The notes: generated from the letters alone by a model not told the origin. 64,000 bases of DNA from Paraglaciecola psychrophila 170 (GCF_000347635.1 NC_020514.1:3844001-3908000); one strand, 5' to 3'; numbered from the stretch's first letter, positions 1 to 9,857 are shown. Made by a program: numbers and translations.

Positions 1-1
1 T

Positions 2-1291
2 GTACTTGCTCTGCTTATTTTTATTCCTCTTACAGCGGTAACCCTAGAGCAAGCTTTCAACGGTAGTTTGAGTCAATCAATGTTGCAGCAGTTAAGGGTT
101 CAAGGTTTAACTTTAATTTCTGAATTTGAATTAGATAGCACGGGTAGCCAAGCCCAGATGCCTGAGCAGCTATACAATGACCAATTCAATATTCCTGGCT
201 CTGGTTTGTACGCTTTTATTCAATCTCATGACGGCGTGCTATGGCAGTCACTCTCTACACTCAATTGGCAGCAACAACCTAAATTTGTGGCACCAGACAT
301 AGGCGCTGAAGTCTTTATTGAAGATTTCTCAATGCAAAATAATTATTTTTTATATGCCTATACCGCTGAATTTGAATCATCTGAAGGTTACCAACCAGTC
401 AGCTTTTATATCCTACAAGACAAACAGGTGTTTAATACTGAGAAGAGCAAATTTGCTAATACCCTATGGAATTGGTTAGGGCTAATTGCACTGTTGTTGT
501 TGATTTTATTATTGTTCAGCCTTAACGCGGCTTTGTTGCCCATAAGTAGGCTAAATAAACAAATACGCCAGGCTGAAAGTGGCCAACTCAAACGTATCGA
601 TCAACGCTATCCACCCGAACTGGAAAAGCTCAAAAATAGCATTAACAATTTATTAGATACCGAAAAACTCCAGCGTAGTCGCTACAAAAATAGCCTAAGC
701 GACTTGGCCCATAGTCTTAAAACGCCATTAGCCGTGTTAGCTGGAACAGCAGGCTTACCAGAGCAAGCTAAAGAGCCTATCAGTCAAATTAATCTACAAA
801 TACAGAGACAGTTGAAACGCGCCGTAGCAGGAACCACAAGTACATTTGAACAAGCTGTAGCCATCGAACCAGTAGTAGATAAATTATTTAATGCTATGCA
901 CAAAGTCTATGCAGACAAAAATTTAACACTTACCCATGTTATTCAACAGCGTGAATTAGGATTTAACGGCGACATCACCGACTTGATGGAAATATTAGGT
1001 AATGTGATAGACAACGCTTGTAAAGCGGCGATTAAGCAAGTCACAGTGACAGCGTTAGCTAACGTAAATGAATTACTGATCCATATCGAAGACGACGGCC
1101 CTGGCATACCCAAAGACAAGCGCGAACAGTTATTAGAAAGAGGCACCCGCTTAGACAGTTATAAAGAAGGCCAAGGCATAGGTATGGCTGTGGTGGCAGA
1201 CTTAGTATCAGCTTACCAAGGACAACTCGAAATCAAACAGAGTGATTTCGGAGGGGCTAAACTCACTTTGATATTTCCTATTAAAGTGTGA
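2..1291 (+). CDS. phoQ: PhoQ-type sensor histidine kinase (5' end outside window)
   Basis: Inner-membrane sensor kinase of a two-component system, probably the partner of a PhoP-type regulator upstream of the window. The reading frame is open from base 2, so the true start lies further left; the TTG at 68 is only an internal codon. The end of TM1 is visible at the left edge, then a periplasmic sensor of about 130 residues, TM2 near 460-545, a HAMP-like linker, and the kinase core. The H-box DLAHSLKTPLAVL has its His codon at 710-712, the N-box NVIDNACKAA follows, and the G-boxes EDDGPGIP and GQGIGMAV close the ATP site. These blocks match PhoQ closely. The ligand (divalent cations or peptides in known PhoQ) cannot be read from the sequence. 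Confidence 0.8.
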   Translation, partial: VLALLIFIPLTAVTLEQAFNGSLSQSMLQQLRVQGLTLISEFELDSTGSQAQMPEQLYNDQFNIPGSGLYAFIQSHDGVLWQSLSTLNWQQQPKFVAPDIGAEVFIEDFSMQNNYFLYAYTAEFESSEGYQPVSFYILQDKQVFNTEKSKFANTLWNWLGLIALLLLILLLFSLNAALLPISRLNKQIRQAESGQLKRIDQRYPPELEKLKNSINNLLDTEKLQRSRYKNSLSDLAHSLKTPLAVLAGTAGLPEQAKEPISQINLQIQRQLKRAVAGTTSTFEQAVAIEPVVDKLFNAMHKVYADKNLTLTHVIQQRELGFNGDITDLMEILGNVIDNACKAAIKQVTVTALANVNELLIHIEDDGPGIPKDKREQLLERGTRLDSYKEGQGIGMAVVADLVSAYQGQLEIKQSDFGGAKLTLIFPIKV

Positions 1292-1430
1292 AAATCACTA
1301 AAATGTATCTAATTCGTCATATTTATACATGTGCTAAAGTGCTAATCCATTGATATAAAACATATTTTCAACTGGCATGGTATCTGCTTTATTTATAAAA
1401 ATAATAATGACTACACTTTAGGGAAGCAAC

Positions 1431-2081
1431 ATGACCGTAATACTCGAAGACAGACCGATTGAAAACGTACGTGAAGAAGTTATCGATACACTGATTTATA
1501 ATTACAGTCATGGTGTGATTTCTAGTGAAGCTTTTGAACGTAGATTAGATCAAGCGATGGCAAGTCAAAACCATCAGGAAATATTCAACTTAGCTGCCGA
1601 CCTAGACAAAACCACAGACTCAGAATTCAATTCGCAAAAAGAGCGAAAATTCAACGTCAACTATGCAGCCAGTGACAACGACGAAACCGAGACCATAGTC
1701 AATATTCTTGGAGGTTCATGTCGCAGCGGTCAGTGGACAGTGCCGCGAGAAATAAGAATAATTACCTTATTCGGAGGTGCTGATATTGATTTTAGCGACG
1801 CTATATTTACCACCCCCAACGTCACCATAAAAATATTATGTTTATTTGGCGGTACCGATATCTCCGTACCTGAAGACATCAATATTGTTTCAAAAGCTTT
1901 TTGTATCTTAGGTGGCATTGATAATTCAGCACCCTCGATTGCCTCGAGACAAGCTCCTACCCTCACAATTGAAGGATTAGTGATGTTTGGTGGGTTGGAC
2001 ATCAAAATAAAACGTACGATTAAAGAAAAATTCATTGCCTTCGCCAATCAGATGAAAACTATATTTAACAACCGTGTTTAA
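1431..2081 (+). CDS. DUF1707/LiaF-like cell-envelope response protein
   Basis: A 216-residue cytosolic protein with no membrane segment. Residues 1-60 form a short helical DUF1707/SHOCT-like domain (YNYSHGVISSEAFERRLDQA). Residues 80-195 carry repeated beta segments of the type LFGGADIDF, LFGGTDISVP, ILGGIDNSAP and MFGGLDIKI, typical of the LiaF-like C-terminal fold found in cell-wall-antibiotic response proteins. The ATG is preceded by gggaag with good spacing. It follows the PhoQ-like kinase by 139 bp on the same strand, so a role in envelope stress is an inference only. The end of the gene is a tandem 13-bp repeat that supplies the stop codon. Confidence 0.7.
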   Translation: MTVILEDRPIENVREEVIDTLIYNYSHGVISSEAFERRLDQAMASQNHQEIFNLAADLDKTTDSEFNSQKERKFNVNYAASDNDETETIVNILGGSCRSGQWTVPREIRIITLFGGADIDFSDAIFTTPNVTIKILCLFGGTDISVPEDINIVSKAFCILGGIDNSAPSIASRQAPTLTIEGLVMFGGLDIKIKRTIKEKFIAFANQMKTIFNNRV

Positions 2082-2096
2082 CAACCGTGTTTAACA
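2064..2096. repeat. 13-bp tandem repeat at a gene end
   Basis: The unit tttaacaaccgtg occurs at 2064-2076 and 2077-2089, followed by a half copy to 2096. The first copy is in frame and encodes the last residues of the LiaF-like protein; the stop codon falls in the second. It looks like recent slippage and is harmless to the reading frame. Confidence 0.85.
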
Positions 2097-2375
2097 TTTA
2101 GCCTAAGAGTGTCTTAGGGTAACTAAGATAAGTTGCGACAAAGTCACTGGGAATTAACAATACATTGATTAATGTTTATCATAAAGCTATACAAATTAGC
2201 TTTATGACGTTTGTTACATTATTAGTTTTAACGGATACTGTGCATCAAAAGTGTCAATAATTTTATCTTTGATCCCAACGCACGTTATATTTTAATACAT
2301 TAAAATCAGGAATACCCACATTCTGGCCCTAGAGTCTTGTACAATTAAACAACTGAAGCGCATAGGTAGCTCATT

Positions 2376-2816
2376 TTGAAGCACTATATTATTAGGATTA
2401 CTCAGTCCATTAAGCGCCAGAACTCTGCGGTAAAAAACAAGGCGCTTATTCCGCTAAAGCGCGGTTTAATGACTGTAAAGCGAGGACTAGCGCAAGAATC
2501 TAGAGAGACGAAGATTATGCTGATCACCTATCAGCGATTCACTAGAGGCCAAGCAAGCAAACTTGAAATGGAGGAAGCGAATAAACAGTTTGTTGATGTT
2601 ATTCGTGGTCTAGGATTAGGCGTACTCGCTATTTTACCTTTTTCGCCCATCACTTTACCGTTTGTAGTCAAGTTGGGAGAAAAAATAGGAGTCAACGTAT
2701 TGCCCAGCGCATTCATGTTAGGTTTGAAGGAAGATGAAATTATAGACATTCAACAAGAAATTGAAGTAATAGTTGAGTCTGACATTGTGGCCCACCCTAA
2801 TGACGATAACCTATAA
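2376..2816 (+). CDS. LETM1-like domain protein
   Basis: A 146-residue protein with a basic N-terminus rich in Lys and Arg (about residues 12-60) and a hydrophobic middle (LGLGVLAILPFSPITLPFVV, about residues 79-98) leading into VNVLPSAFM. The arrangement of an amphipathic helix, then a proline-rich hydrophobic segment, then LLPSxF resembles the bacterial LETM1-related domain, known from a mitochondrial ion-transport and ribosome-binding protein. The start is uncertain: the TTG at 2376 has aggtag upstream, and the internal ATG at 2469 would give 115 residues. It stands alone, with spacers of 294 and 332 bp. Function in bacteria is unknown. Confidence 0.55.
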   Translation: MKHYIIRITQSIKRQNSAVKNKALIPLKRGLMTVKRGLAQESRETKIMLITYQRFTRGQASKLEMEEANKQFVDVIRGLGLGVLAILPFSPITLPFVVKLGEKIGVNVLPSAFMLGLKEDEIIDIQQEIEVIVESDIVAHPNDDNL

Positions 2817-3148
2817 CCACTCTGACTTAACAACAGCACTAAAATTGACGCAAGTAATGCTTTCAATAAACCTCATTCTTTTTTGTCAAAATTTTTTACA
2901 CTTTCCATTGTTAAATATAACTGATTGTAAAAAAGAGATTAAATAAATATGGAGCAGGTTTTGCCTGAAAAATTGCTTTAACAACATCGTCAATCACAAA
3001 CCGCCCCTGAAAGTGAAATTAGTCAAATCAACCTGAATCAAAGAATGGCGACTAATAAACATCTTTAAAATTGGACTCATTATCTAACTAGTCAGGCAGC
3101 CAAATATTAACGATCACCACTGAGTCCTTTTCCTATCTTAGCTTTAAG
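2817..3148. other. Intergenic spacer, nothing recognised
   Basis: About 330 bp of AT-rich sequence between two convergent genes. No RNA gene, repeat or clear rho-independent terminator is visible on either strand. Confidence 0.6.
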
Positions 3149-4222
3149 CTACTGTTCTTTACTCTCAGCCAAAGCCTCACCCTCATGAACCACAGGTTCA
3201 TCACTATCACTGGCTAACAATAACGCGACCCAACGAGTATCTGGACTAGATTCCAAAGCTATTTTAACAATCATAGTAAGAGGTACTGATAACAACATAC
3301 CTACCGTGCCTAACAACCACCCCCAAAAAATTAAAGATAAAAAAACCACTAAAGTAGATAGACCTAAACCTCGCCCCATATAACGTGGCTCGATAACATT
3401 ACCCATCACCATATTCGACACCACAAAGCCCAATGCGGTAAAACCTGCAGTAGCAGGTCCCAATTGTACAAAAGCTAATAACACAGCGGGTACAGCGGCA
3501 ATGATAGAGCCGATGTTGGGTATGTAGTTAAATAAAAAAGCTAAAACTGCCCAAAGTAAAAAGTGATCAACACCCAGTACATACAACCAGACGCCAATAA
3601 TAAGTCCAGTGCCTAAACTAACCAGGGTTTTAATCGCCAAGTAGTTTTTCACTGACAGTAAAAATTTATCAATTTGTTGTATTTTCATGTTGGGATCATC
3701 AAGAGCGATATGAATTTTTTTGGGTACTGATTCCGCCTCAAACAACATAAACACCACGATCAGCAATATCAGTAAAAAGTTTGTCAGCACGCCGCCTAAA
3801 CTCGATAACAAGTTAGTTGCCATGTTCATTGCAGCACCGGGGTCCAGATAAGAAATCAAGGCTTCTTTGTTAACAATAATATTGACTTTATCTAACTGAC
3901 CGATCACCCAAGCAAACTCTTCGACCAATTGTTCTCTATATTTGGGTACGTTTTGACTAAACTCATTCATCGATTGACCCACTAATGCAGCCAAAATCAA
4001 TCCAAATACCACTATAATCAGTATTACCAGTACAACCGCTATGGCTCTGGGCAACTTATATTGGTTTGCCCAAGTAATGATAGGGCTGCAAGCCATAGCA
4101 ATAAACACTGACAGTAAAAAAGGTACTACTATCGCACTAGCCGCTTTAACGCCGGCCAATATAATCACTATTGATGCCATTATTAACAATGTCTTGACGG
4201 ATCTTTGAGATTTAATTTGCAT
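3149..4222 (-). CDS. AI-2E family transporter (PerM/TqsA type)
   Basis: An integral inner-membrane protein of 357 residues with seven to eight hydrophobic segments, beginning LLIMASIVIILAGVKAASAI near residue 12. The block PNIGSIIAAVPAVLLAF and the C-terminal GNVIEPRYMGRGLGLSTLV are hallmark regions of the AI-2E exporter family (Pfam AI-2E_transport). Family members export autoinducer-2, sodium/protons or other small solutes, and the substrate cannot be told from sequence. Length is normal for the family. The gene is monocistronic on the minus strand, with ATG at 4222. Confidence 0.85.
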   Translation of the reverse strand: MQIKSQRSVKTLLIMASIVIILAGVKAASAIVVPFLLSVFIAMACSPIITWANQYKLPRAIAVVLVILIIVVFGLILAALVGQSMNEFSQNVPKYREQLVEEFAWVIGQLDKVNIIVNKEALISYLDPGAAMNMATNLLSSLGGVLTNFLLILLIVVFMLFEAESVPKKIHIALDDPNMKIQQIDKFLLSVKNYLAIKTLVSLGTGLIIGVWLYVLGVDHFLLWAVLAFLFNYIPNIGSIIAAVPAVLLAFVQLGPATAGFTALGFVVSNMVMGNVIEPRYMGRGLGLSTLVVFLSLIFWGWLLGTVGMLLSVPLTMIVKIALESSPDTRWVALLLASDSDEPVVHEGEALAESKEQ

Positions 4223-4570
4223 ATGAGGTTTCTGAACGAATATCTTGAGAGCAAACTATCAGATCCATATGCTATTTTATAGCGCATAATAAAAATGTAG
4301 CTTGAATTGGAACTTCAAACGTAAAAAGAATTCTTCAAAATGTTCTCAATCACGGCAAAATCAGTGAAGTTTGCTCATGTAGATAAGCTACTTTTAATCC
4401 CGAGTGAGAGTGTTTTGAAGAAATCCCTTTGGACTGGGGCATCTATTCGGTTACCTTGGCTGCTGATATATTGCTTAGAATAGCTAAACTTAAGCATGAG
4501 CACCTTGGTATACAAATAAATGACCTCAGTCGAGGATACTTATGAAAGCCCAACAGACCCTAGGACAAGT
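4223..4570. other. Divergent intergenic region, nothing recognised
   Basis: About 350 bp between the divergent AI-2E transporter and folX. It must carry promoters for both, but no box close enough to consensus stands out. An in-frame upstream ATG for folX lies at 4520. Confidence 0.5.
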
Positions 4571-4936
4571 ATGAAGTTAAACCCAGCCACTATCAGGATT
4601 AAAAACTTACGCCTGCGTACTTTTATTGGCATTAACGAGGACGAAATTGTCAATATGCAGGATGTCGTCATCAACGTTAAGATACAATACCGCGCTGACC
4701 AGGCAACAGATTCAGATGAGATGGACGATGCCCTGAATTACAAAACTATTACTAAAAGAATTATTAAATTGGTTGAAAACAATCGATTTTTTTTACTTGA
4801 AAAACTTACCGCTGATGTACTTGCTATTGCAGCAGAACACCCGAGGGTTAACTATGCTGAAGCAGAAGTGGATAAACCTCACGCCCTGCGGTTCGCAGAT
4901 TCCGTATCTTTATGTTTATCATGCAGTAAACCTTAA
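4571..4936 (+). CDS. folX: Dihydroneopterin triphosphate 2'-epimerase
   Basis: Cytosolic pterin enzyme that epimerises 7,8-dihydroneopterin triphosphate at C2'; paralogue of the aldolase FolB. The sequence shows the FolX pattern [14 protein letters not shown] at the start, [16 protein letters not shown] in the middle, and [15 protein letters not shown] near the end. The ATG at 4571 gives 121 residues, matching the family length of about 120, and has taggac six bases upstream. An upstream in-frame ATG at 4520 would add 17 unsupported residues. The epimerase gene follows after 18 bp, so the two are probably one transcript. nudB at 58.9 kb acts on the same pterin triphosphate. Confidence 0.88.
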   Translation: MKLNPATIRIKNLRLRTFIGINEDEIVNMQDVVINVKIQYRADQATDSDEMDDALNYKTITKRIIKLVENNRFFLLEKLTADVLAIAAEHPRVNYAEAEVDKPHALRFADSVSLCLSCSKP

Positions 4937-4954
4937 TTGCATTCTGAGGACGTT

Positions 4955-5851
4955 ATGAAAATACTTATTACCGGTGGTTCAGGCTTAATTGGTTCAAACC
5001 TTATCCCTATTTTACGTCCTTGCGACGTGTCGGTTTATACTCGAAATGTAGCCATGGCTGAACAAATACTTGGTCATAACATTCACTTTTTATCCACACT
5101 CGCACATCTTAGCAACCTAGACGATTATGACGTAGTGATCAATCTAGCCGGTGAACCCATTGCAGACAAAAAATGGACTGATGAACAAAAAAGTAAAATT
5201 GAACAAAGCCGATGGTCAATCACAGAAGACATAGTGGCACTTATCAACGCAGGAGAAAATCCACCTAAGCTATTAATAAGTGGTTCAGCAATAGGATTTT
5301 ATGGTCGTCAAGGTGAGCAAATCATTGATGAAAATTTTTCAACACCTCACGATGAATTCAGCCATCAACTTTGCGATCGCTGGGAGTTTCTAGCCAGACA
5401 AGCAGAATCGGATAAAACCCGAGTATGTATTGTCCGTACGGGCGTAGTTATCACCAAAAGAGGTGGTGCATTACAAAAAATGCTATTGCCATTTAAACTA
5501 GGTTTAGGTGGACCAATTGGTGACGGTAGTCAATATATGTCTTGGATACACCTTGAAGACATGCTGCAAGGCATGGCACATTTAATAAAAAATGAAAGTT
5601 GTGAAGGTGTTTATAATTTTACTGCACCTAATCCTGTTACCAATCTAGAATTTAGTCGTGAACTTGCCTCATCCCTTTCGCGACCTTGTATATTTAAAGT
5701 GCCTGAATTTGTGTTAAGAATGATGATGGGAGAAATGGCTGATTTAGTGATATATGGTCAAAGAGTCGTGCCTAAACGCTTACAAGAAAGTGGCTATGAA
5801 TTTAAATACCCTAAAATATCCCAAGCTTTTGACAGTTTACGTAAAAATTAA
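4955..5851 (+). CDS. TIGR01777 family epimerase (YfcH-like, NAD-binding)
   Basis: A 298-residue extended SDR/epimerase-like protein. The N-terminal Rossmann motif MKILITGGSGLIGSNL gives the dinucleotide-binding loop, NLAGEPIADKKW is the family signature, and residues near 205-220 (YMSWIHLEDM) and the DUF1731 C-terminal part (VPKRLQESGYEFKYP) complete the match to TIGR01777. The ATG at 4955 has gagga upstream; an earlier TTG at 4937 is less likely. Substrate unknown. It is probably co-transcribed with folX and ends at a strong hairpin shared with the convergent ybbP-like gene. Confidence 0.85.
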   Translation: MKILITGGSGLIGSNLIPILRPCDVSVYTRNVAMAEQILGHNIHFLSTLAHLSNLDDYDVVINLAGEPIADKKWTDEQKSKIEQSRWSITEDIVALINAGENPPKLLISGSAIGFYGRQGEQIIDENFSTPHDEFSHQLCDRWEFLARQAESDKTRVCIVRTGVVITKRGGALQKMLLPFKLGLGGPIGDGSQYMSWIHLEDMLQGMAHLIKNESCEGVYNFTAPNPVTNLEFSRELASSLSRPCIFKVPEFVLRMMMGEMADLVIYGQRVVPKRLQESGYEFKYPKISQAFDSLRKN

Positions 5852-5880
5852 TGGCCTATATTTAAGCAAGTAGTCAATTA

Positions 5881-5922
5881 AAACCAGCAGGGTGTCACCT
5901 CAAAAGGTTTGCCTGCTGGTTT
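5881..5922. terminator. Bidirectional terminator hairpin
   Basis: A perfect 11-bp stem, aaaccagcagg at 5881-5891 with cctgctggttt at 5912-5922, encloses a loop that itself contains acct/aggt. It sits between two convergent stop codons (5851 and 5929). The T/A ends make it usable from both sides. Confidence 0.75.
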
Positions 5923-5928
5923 CTGGAG

Positions 5929-8463
5929 TTAGACCATCTGACGCAACAGTTGGCTAGTATTGAGTGACAACAGTCGCCAGCAGCCTAAAGCGCCAAGGAC
6001 ACCCACCACCAGCGCACCCGCTACCGGAGCAATAATCCAATACTCTAAATGCAAACTAGCAGGCATTTGAAATATTTGAGTCTGTAACATATATAAACTG
6101 AACTCATTCGCCGCCGCGGCCATAATACCCGCTACGGACCCAATGATGATAAATTCAAAGACTACACTGGCTCTAATTAATCGACCTTTGGCACCAAGGG
6201 TGCGCAAAATAGCTAATTCTTGTTGACGTTCATCCATACTAGCCTGTACTTGGGCAATCAACACCAATGCGCCTGCAGCTAAGACCAAGATCAATATAAA
6301 CTCAACAGCCATCGAAACTTGGTCCACGATATTCCGCAGTTGATTAATGCGTGCATCCACATCAATCAAAGTGACGTTAGCATAAGGCTGCATCAATTTA
6401 GTGATATCAGCTTTACGCTCAGTGGGTAAATTAAAACTAGAAATATAGGTAGGAATAAAGTTTTGTAGCGCACGTGGCTCAATCACAAAGAAGAAATTTG
6501 GCTGCATAGATTGCCAGTTTACATCTCTGATACTGGTCACTTTAAGATCCACAATTTCGCTACCAATATTAAAGGTCAGCTTATCACCTAAGCCCAGTTG
6601 CATCCGCTCTGATATGCCTTTTTCAATAGACACTTCATATGGCCTTTGAGATGCGGTATCACTATCATTTAGCTCACCAAACCATTGACCTTCAACCACT
6701 TCACTGCCCTTTTGCAGCGTCGTACTCCAAGTTAAATTAGCTTCTCTGCCCAAACCATCACGGCCATTGCTTAGTTCGTCTGGATCTTCTTTGGATACCG
6801 CAGTGCGCACCTTTTCATCGTTAACGGAAACAAATCGGCCGCGAACAACAGGGTAAAACTTATCAACCTCAACTTGATTAGTGACAAAATGTTGTTGCAA
6901 CTTAGGTTGCTGTACTTGGCTAATATTCACTAAGAAATAATTAGGAGTACCTTGAGGTAACTGGCTTTGCCATTGCTGTACCATGTCGTTACGCATCACC
7001 AAGACAATCAACAGCAGCATGATCGTCACAGCAAAACTTATTAACTGCACACTGTTATCCATTGCTCGGCGATGAATTCTAGCCCAAGCCAACTGCCAAG
7101 CACCCATTTTACCTTGGCCGAATTTACGCCCCATCCAAATCAATCCGTAGGTCACACCCAACAAACTGACGACCAAAATAATACCTGAAATGAACAGGAT
7201 AGCGCTGACCTTAATATTTTGGCTATATGCCCACATCAACAAAAATATAGCACCGCCGGAAGCCACAAACTGGATCAATCTAGAACTTAGATTAGCACCT
7301 AAGTCACGGCGTAATACCCGCAGTGGCGATACCGAAAATAGTTTCATCAGAGGGTATAAAGAAAACAATACCGCACATACCGTACCGGTAAAAACAGCAA
7401 TAATAAGCGGGCGCCAATGCCATACATCTATCGACACATCCACTTTTCCAGCAATAGCCGCAACCACCAGTTGTTGAATAAGAAAGCCCAATACCACACC
7501 AATGGTGATACCCAATGCGGTAATAAACAAAATCTGCAATAAATAAATTTGTTGCACCATTTTTTTGGGTGCACCTAAGGTTTTCATGATCGCGACGGGG
7601 TCATAATGGCGCAGACTGTAACGCTGGGCTGCAACAGCAATAGAAACAGCAGCTAACACAATGGCCAACAGGCTCGCTAATAAAAAGTATTGCCCTGCCC
7701 TGCCTACCGCTCTGCCGATACCAGACTCATCATCTTCGATGGATTCCCAGTCATGGATTTCGCTGTCGAGTTGTGGTTCAAGCCAATCGTAATAATCATC
7801 TAAATCACCGCTATCACCGGTAAAGAAATAGCTGTAATCAATTCTACTGCCCGGGCCTTCAACCTTAGTTGCGGCTAAATCTACTTTTGAGATCAATACT
7901 TTTGGATCACCACCAAATACACTAAAACCAGCGTCAGGCACTTCAGTCAACACTTTACTGACCTTAAATATTTTGTCACCTACTTCAATGCTGTCGCCTA
8001 CTTTAATCGCTAGGGTTTGGAATAATTGAGATTCAATCCAAGCCTCTCCTGATGCTGGCAATCGGTCTATCGCCACACCATGCACAAAGGGTTCATCAGC
8101 TACTTTGACTGAACCTTTCAGGGGATAACCTATGTCTGCAGCTCTTAAATCTACTAAGTCCATTTGATCGTTAGCAAAAACCATTGAGCGAGCATACGTT
8201 TGATGAGCCGTGTTTAACCCCATCTCTTTGGCTTTTTCAATCCAAGCCATATCTACAGGTTTATTTGACTCAAGCACTCTATCTGCAGCAATAAATTCTG
8301 CACTTTTTTCTGTTAAAGCATATTTTAGTCGTTCACTAAATAATGACAGAGATAACACCGACGCAACCGATAAGATTATCGCCAGTAATATAATGGTTAA
8401 CTCGCCACGTTTTGTCTCATGACGAAACAGCCGCCAAGCTAAACTCAAAGTATGATTGGTCAT
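5929..8463 (-). CDS. ybbP: ABC exporter permease, FtsX/MacB-like (YbbP family)
   Basis: Inner-membrane permease of 844 residues, the partner of the ATPase next to it. It has one N-terminal TM (about residues 22-42), a long periplasmic MacB-core-like domain, a first FtsX block (ASLLAIVLAAVSIAVAAQRY, PVAIMKTLGAPKKMV), a central TM cluster, a second periplasmic domain, and a C-terminal FtsX block with AILRTLGAKGRLI. Two FtsX domains and about 800 residues are typical of YbbP. The start ATG at 8463 has aggtgg upstream and lies 4 bp after the ATPase stop; the TTG at 8496 is less likely. The physiological substrate of this family is not established. Confidence 0.88.
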   Translation of the reverse strand: MTNHTLSLAWRLFRHETKRGELTIILLAIILSVASVLSLSLFSERLKYALTEKSAEFIAADRVLESNKPVDMAWIEKAKEMGLNTAHQTYARSMVFANDQMDLVDLRAADIGYPLKGSVKVADEPFVHGVAIDRLPASGEAWIESQLFQTLAIKVGDSIEVGDKIFKVSKVLTEVPDAGFSVFGGDPKVLISKVDLAATKVEGPGSRIDYSYFFTGDSGDLDDYYDWLEPQLDSEIHDWESIEDDESGIGRAVGRAGQYFLLASLLAIVLAAVSIAVAAQRYSLRHYDPVAIMKTLGAPKKMVQQIYLLQILFITALGITIGVVLGFLIQQLVVAAIAGKVDVSIDVWHWRPLIIAVFTGTVCAVLFSLYPLMKLFSVSPLRVLRRDLGANLSSRLIQFVASGGAIFLLMWAYSQNIKVSAILFISGIILVVSLLGVTYGLIWMGRKFGQGKMGAWQLAWARIHRRAMDNSVQLISFAVTIMLLLIVLVMRNDMVQQWQSQLPQGTPNYFLVNISQVQQPKLQQHFVTNQVEVDKFYPVVRGRFVSVNDEKVRTAVSKEDPDELSNGRDGLGREANLTWSTTLQKGSEVVEGQWFGELNDSDTASQRPYEVSIEKGISERMQLGLGDKLTFNIGSEIVDLKVTSIRDVNWQSMQPNFFFVIEPRALQNFIPTYISSFNLPTERKADITKLMQPYANVTLIDVDARINQLRNIVDQVSMAVEFILILVLAAGALVLIAQVQASMDERQQELAILRTLGAKGRLIRASVVFEFIIIGSVAGIMAAAANEFSLYMLQTQIFQMPASLHLEYWIIAPVAGALVVGVLGALGCWRLLSLNTSQLLRQMV

Positions 8464-8467
8464 AGCA

Positions 8468-9187
8468 CTAACCCACCTGTAGAGCAGCTTGCTCAACAGC
8501 TGTGCTTGAGAAAACCTCTGTTAACTCACCCGCTTGCATGTGTAATTGACGCTGACATCTACCTGCCAACACCGGGTCGTGAGTCACTAATACCAGAGTA
8601 GTATTAGAATTTTGATTTAACTCAAACAATAACTTTTCAATTTTGTCGCTGTTGGCTGCATCCAAATTACCTGTGGGTTCATCTGCGAATAAGATTTTAG
8701 GTTCAGAAATAAACGCTCGCGCTATCGCGACACGTTGTTGTTCACCGCCAGATAACTGATTTGGATAGTGACTTGCTCTATGATCGAGCCCCACCAGTTG
8801 TAGAATGTCCAAGGCTCTTTTTTTCGCATCATCGTGGCCAGCTATCTCGGCTGGTAACATAATATTTTCTAATGCCGTTAAACTTTGAACCAACATAAAA
8901 CTTTGAAAAATAAAGCCCACTTTAGCCCCTCTTAATTGGGCTCGCTGTTCCTCATCCATGTTTTGCATGGCTTGACCATCTATAAATATTTCTCCCTCAC
9001 TCACCTCATCGAGTCCCGCCAACAAGCTAAGCAAAGTGGATTTACCTGAGCCTGACGCGCCAACTATTGCAATCGACTCACCCGCCTTGACTTCAAAGCT
9101 AATTGGCTTGAGGATCTGTAATTGACCTTGCGTCGTAGTAACTGTTTTACTAATACCGTTTGTCTTAATCATAGTTGTTGGAGTCAT
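8468..9187 (-). CDS. ybbA: ABC exporter ATP-binding protein (YbbA family)
   Basis: A 239-residue ATPase of the MacB/LolD class that energises the YbbP-like permease. Walker A is [10 protein letters not shown], the signature is [15 protein letters not shown], and Walker B is [12 protein letters not shown] followed by the H-loop VLVTHD. The ATG at 9187 gives the same N-terminal length as E. coli YbbA; an ATG at 9172 and a TTG at 9208 also exist. The start codon is one base from the divergent tesA start, so the two 5' regions overlap antisense. Operon: ybbA then ybbP. Confidence 0.9.
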   Translation of the reverse strand: MTPTTMIKTNGISKTVTTTQGQLQILKPISFEVKAGESIAIVGASGSGKSTLLSLLAGLDEVSEGEIFIDGQAMQNMDEEQRAQLRGAKVGFIFQSFMLVQSLTALENIMLPAEIAGHDDAKKRALDILQLVGLDHRASHYPNQLSGGEQQRVAIARAFISEPKILFADEPTGNLDAANSDKIEKLLFELNQNSNTTLVLVTHDPVLAGRCQRQLHMQAGELTEVFSSTAVEQAALQVG

Positions 9188-9188
9188 A

Positions 9189-9857
9189 GTGCTGTTTCTT
9201 AATATCAATTCGTTACGAAATAAAATATATATATTATTGATCCTTATACCCTTATTACTGATTTCAGATCAGTTACAGGCTAAAGAAACCAAATTGCTTA
9301 TCTTAGGTGATAGCCTAAGTGCTGCCTATGGTTTAAAGCAAGAGCAAGGCTGGGTAAGTTTGTTACAAGATGCGTGGCAAGACAAAGATATTATTATTAT
9401 TAATGCTGCGATTAGCGGAGAAACTACAGACGGCGCCCTAGCTAGATTACCAAGATTGTTAAAACAACATAGTCCAACACATATTTTTGTTGAACTTGGT
9501 GGCAACGATGGTTTGCAAGGCCACCCTGTGAGTAAAATGCGCAACAATTTAGAGGAAATCATTCAATTATCGCAAGCAAGTCAGGTTAAAGTCATATTAC
9601 AACAAATGCAAATACCGACTAATTATGGTAAAAGATACACCCAAATGTTTACCGGCAGTTACGCACAACTAGCTGAGCAATATGCTCTAACAATGCTTCC
9701 TTTCTTTTTAGAAAACATTGCTTTAGATAAAAATTTGATGCAACGAGATGGCATTCACCCAACTGCTGAAGCACAAATTATCATAGCCAAAGATATGCAA
9801 AAAAGACTAGGCGATATATTTTCCCCTAGCAGAATAAAAAACAACCAACTAGAATAG
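9189..9857 (+). CDS. tesA: Arylesterase / acyl-CoA thioesterase I (TesA, SGNH hydrolase)
   Basis: Periplasmic multifunctional esterase, thioesterase and lysophospholipase. Residues 1-31 are a signal peptide with hydrophobic core ILLILIPLLLI. Block I GDSLSAAYG carries the nucleophile Ser42, block III GGND has Asn106, and the C-terminal DGIHP has Asp187 and His190, so the catalytic set is complete. The start is a GTG with ggag five bases upstream; no in-frame ATG would keep the signal peptide. It is divergent from ybbA, as in E. coli. Length of 222 residues is normal. Confidence 0.92.
   Translation: MLFLNINSLRNKIYILLILIPLLLISDQLQAKETKLLILGDSLSAAYGLKQEQGWVSLLQDAWQDKDIIIINAAISGETTDGALARLPRLLKQHSPTHIFVELGGNDGLQGHPVSKMRNNLEEIIQLSQASQVKVILQQMQIPTNYGKRYTQMFTGSYAQLAEQYALTMLPFFLENIALDKNLMQRDGIHPTAEAQIIIAKDMQKRLGDIFSPSRIKNNQLE

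Noticed and set aside
1730..2047. 105-codon minus-strand frame
   Set aside because: Mirror of the repeated beta segments in the LiaF-like gene.
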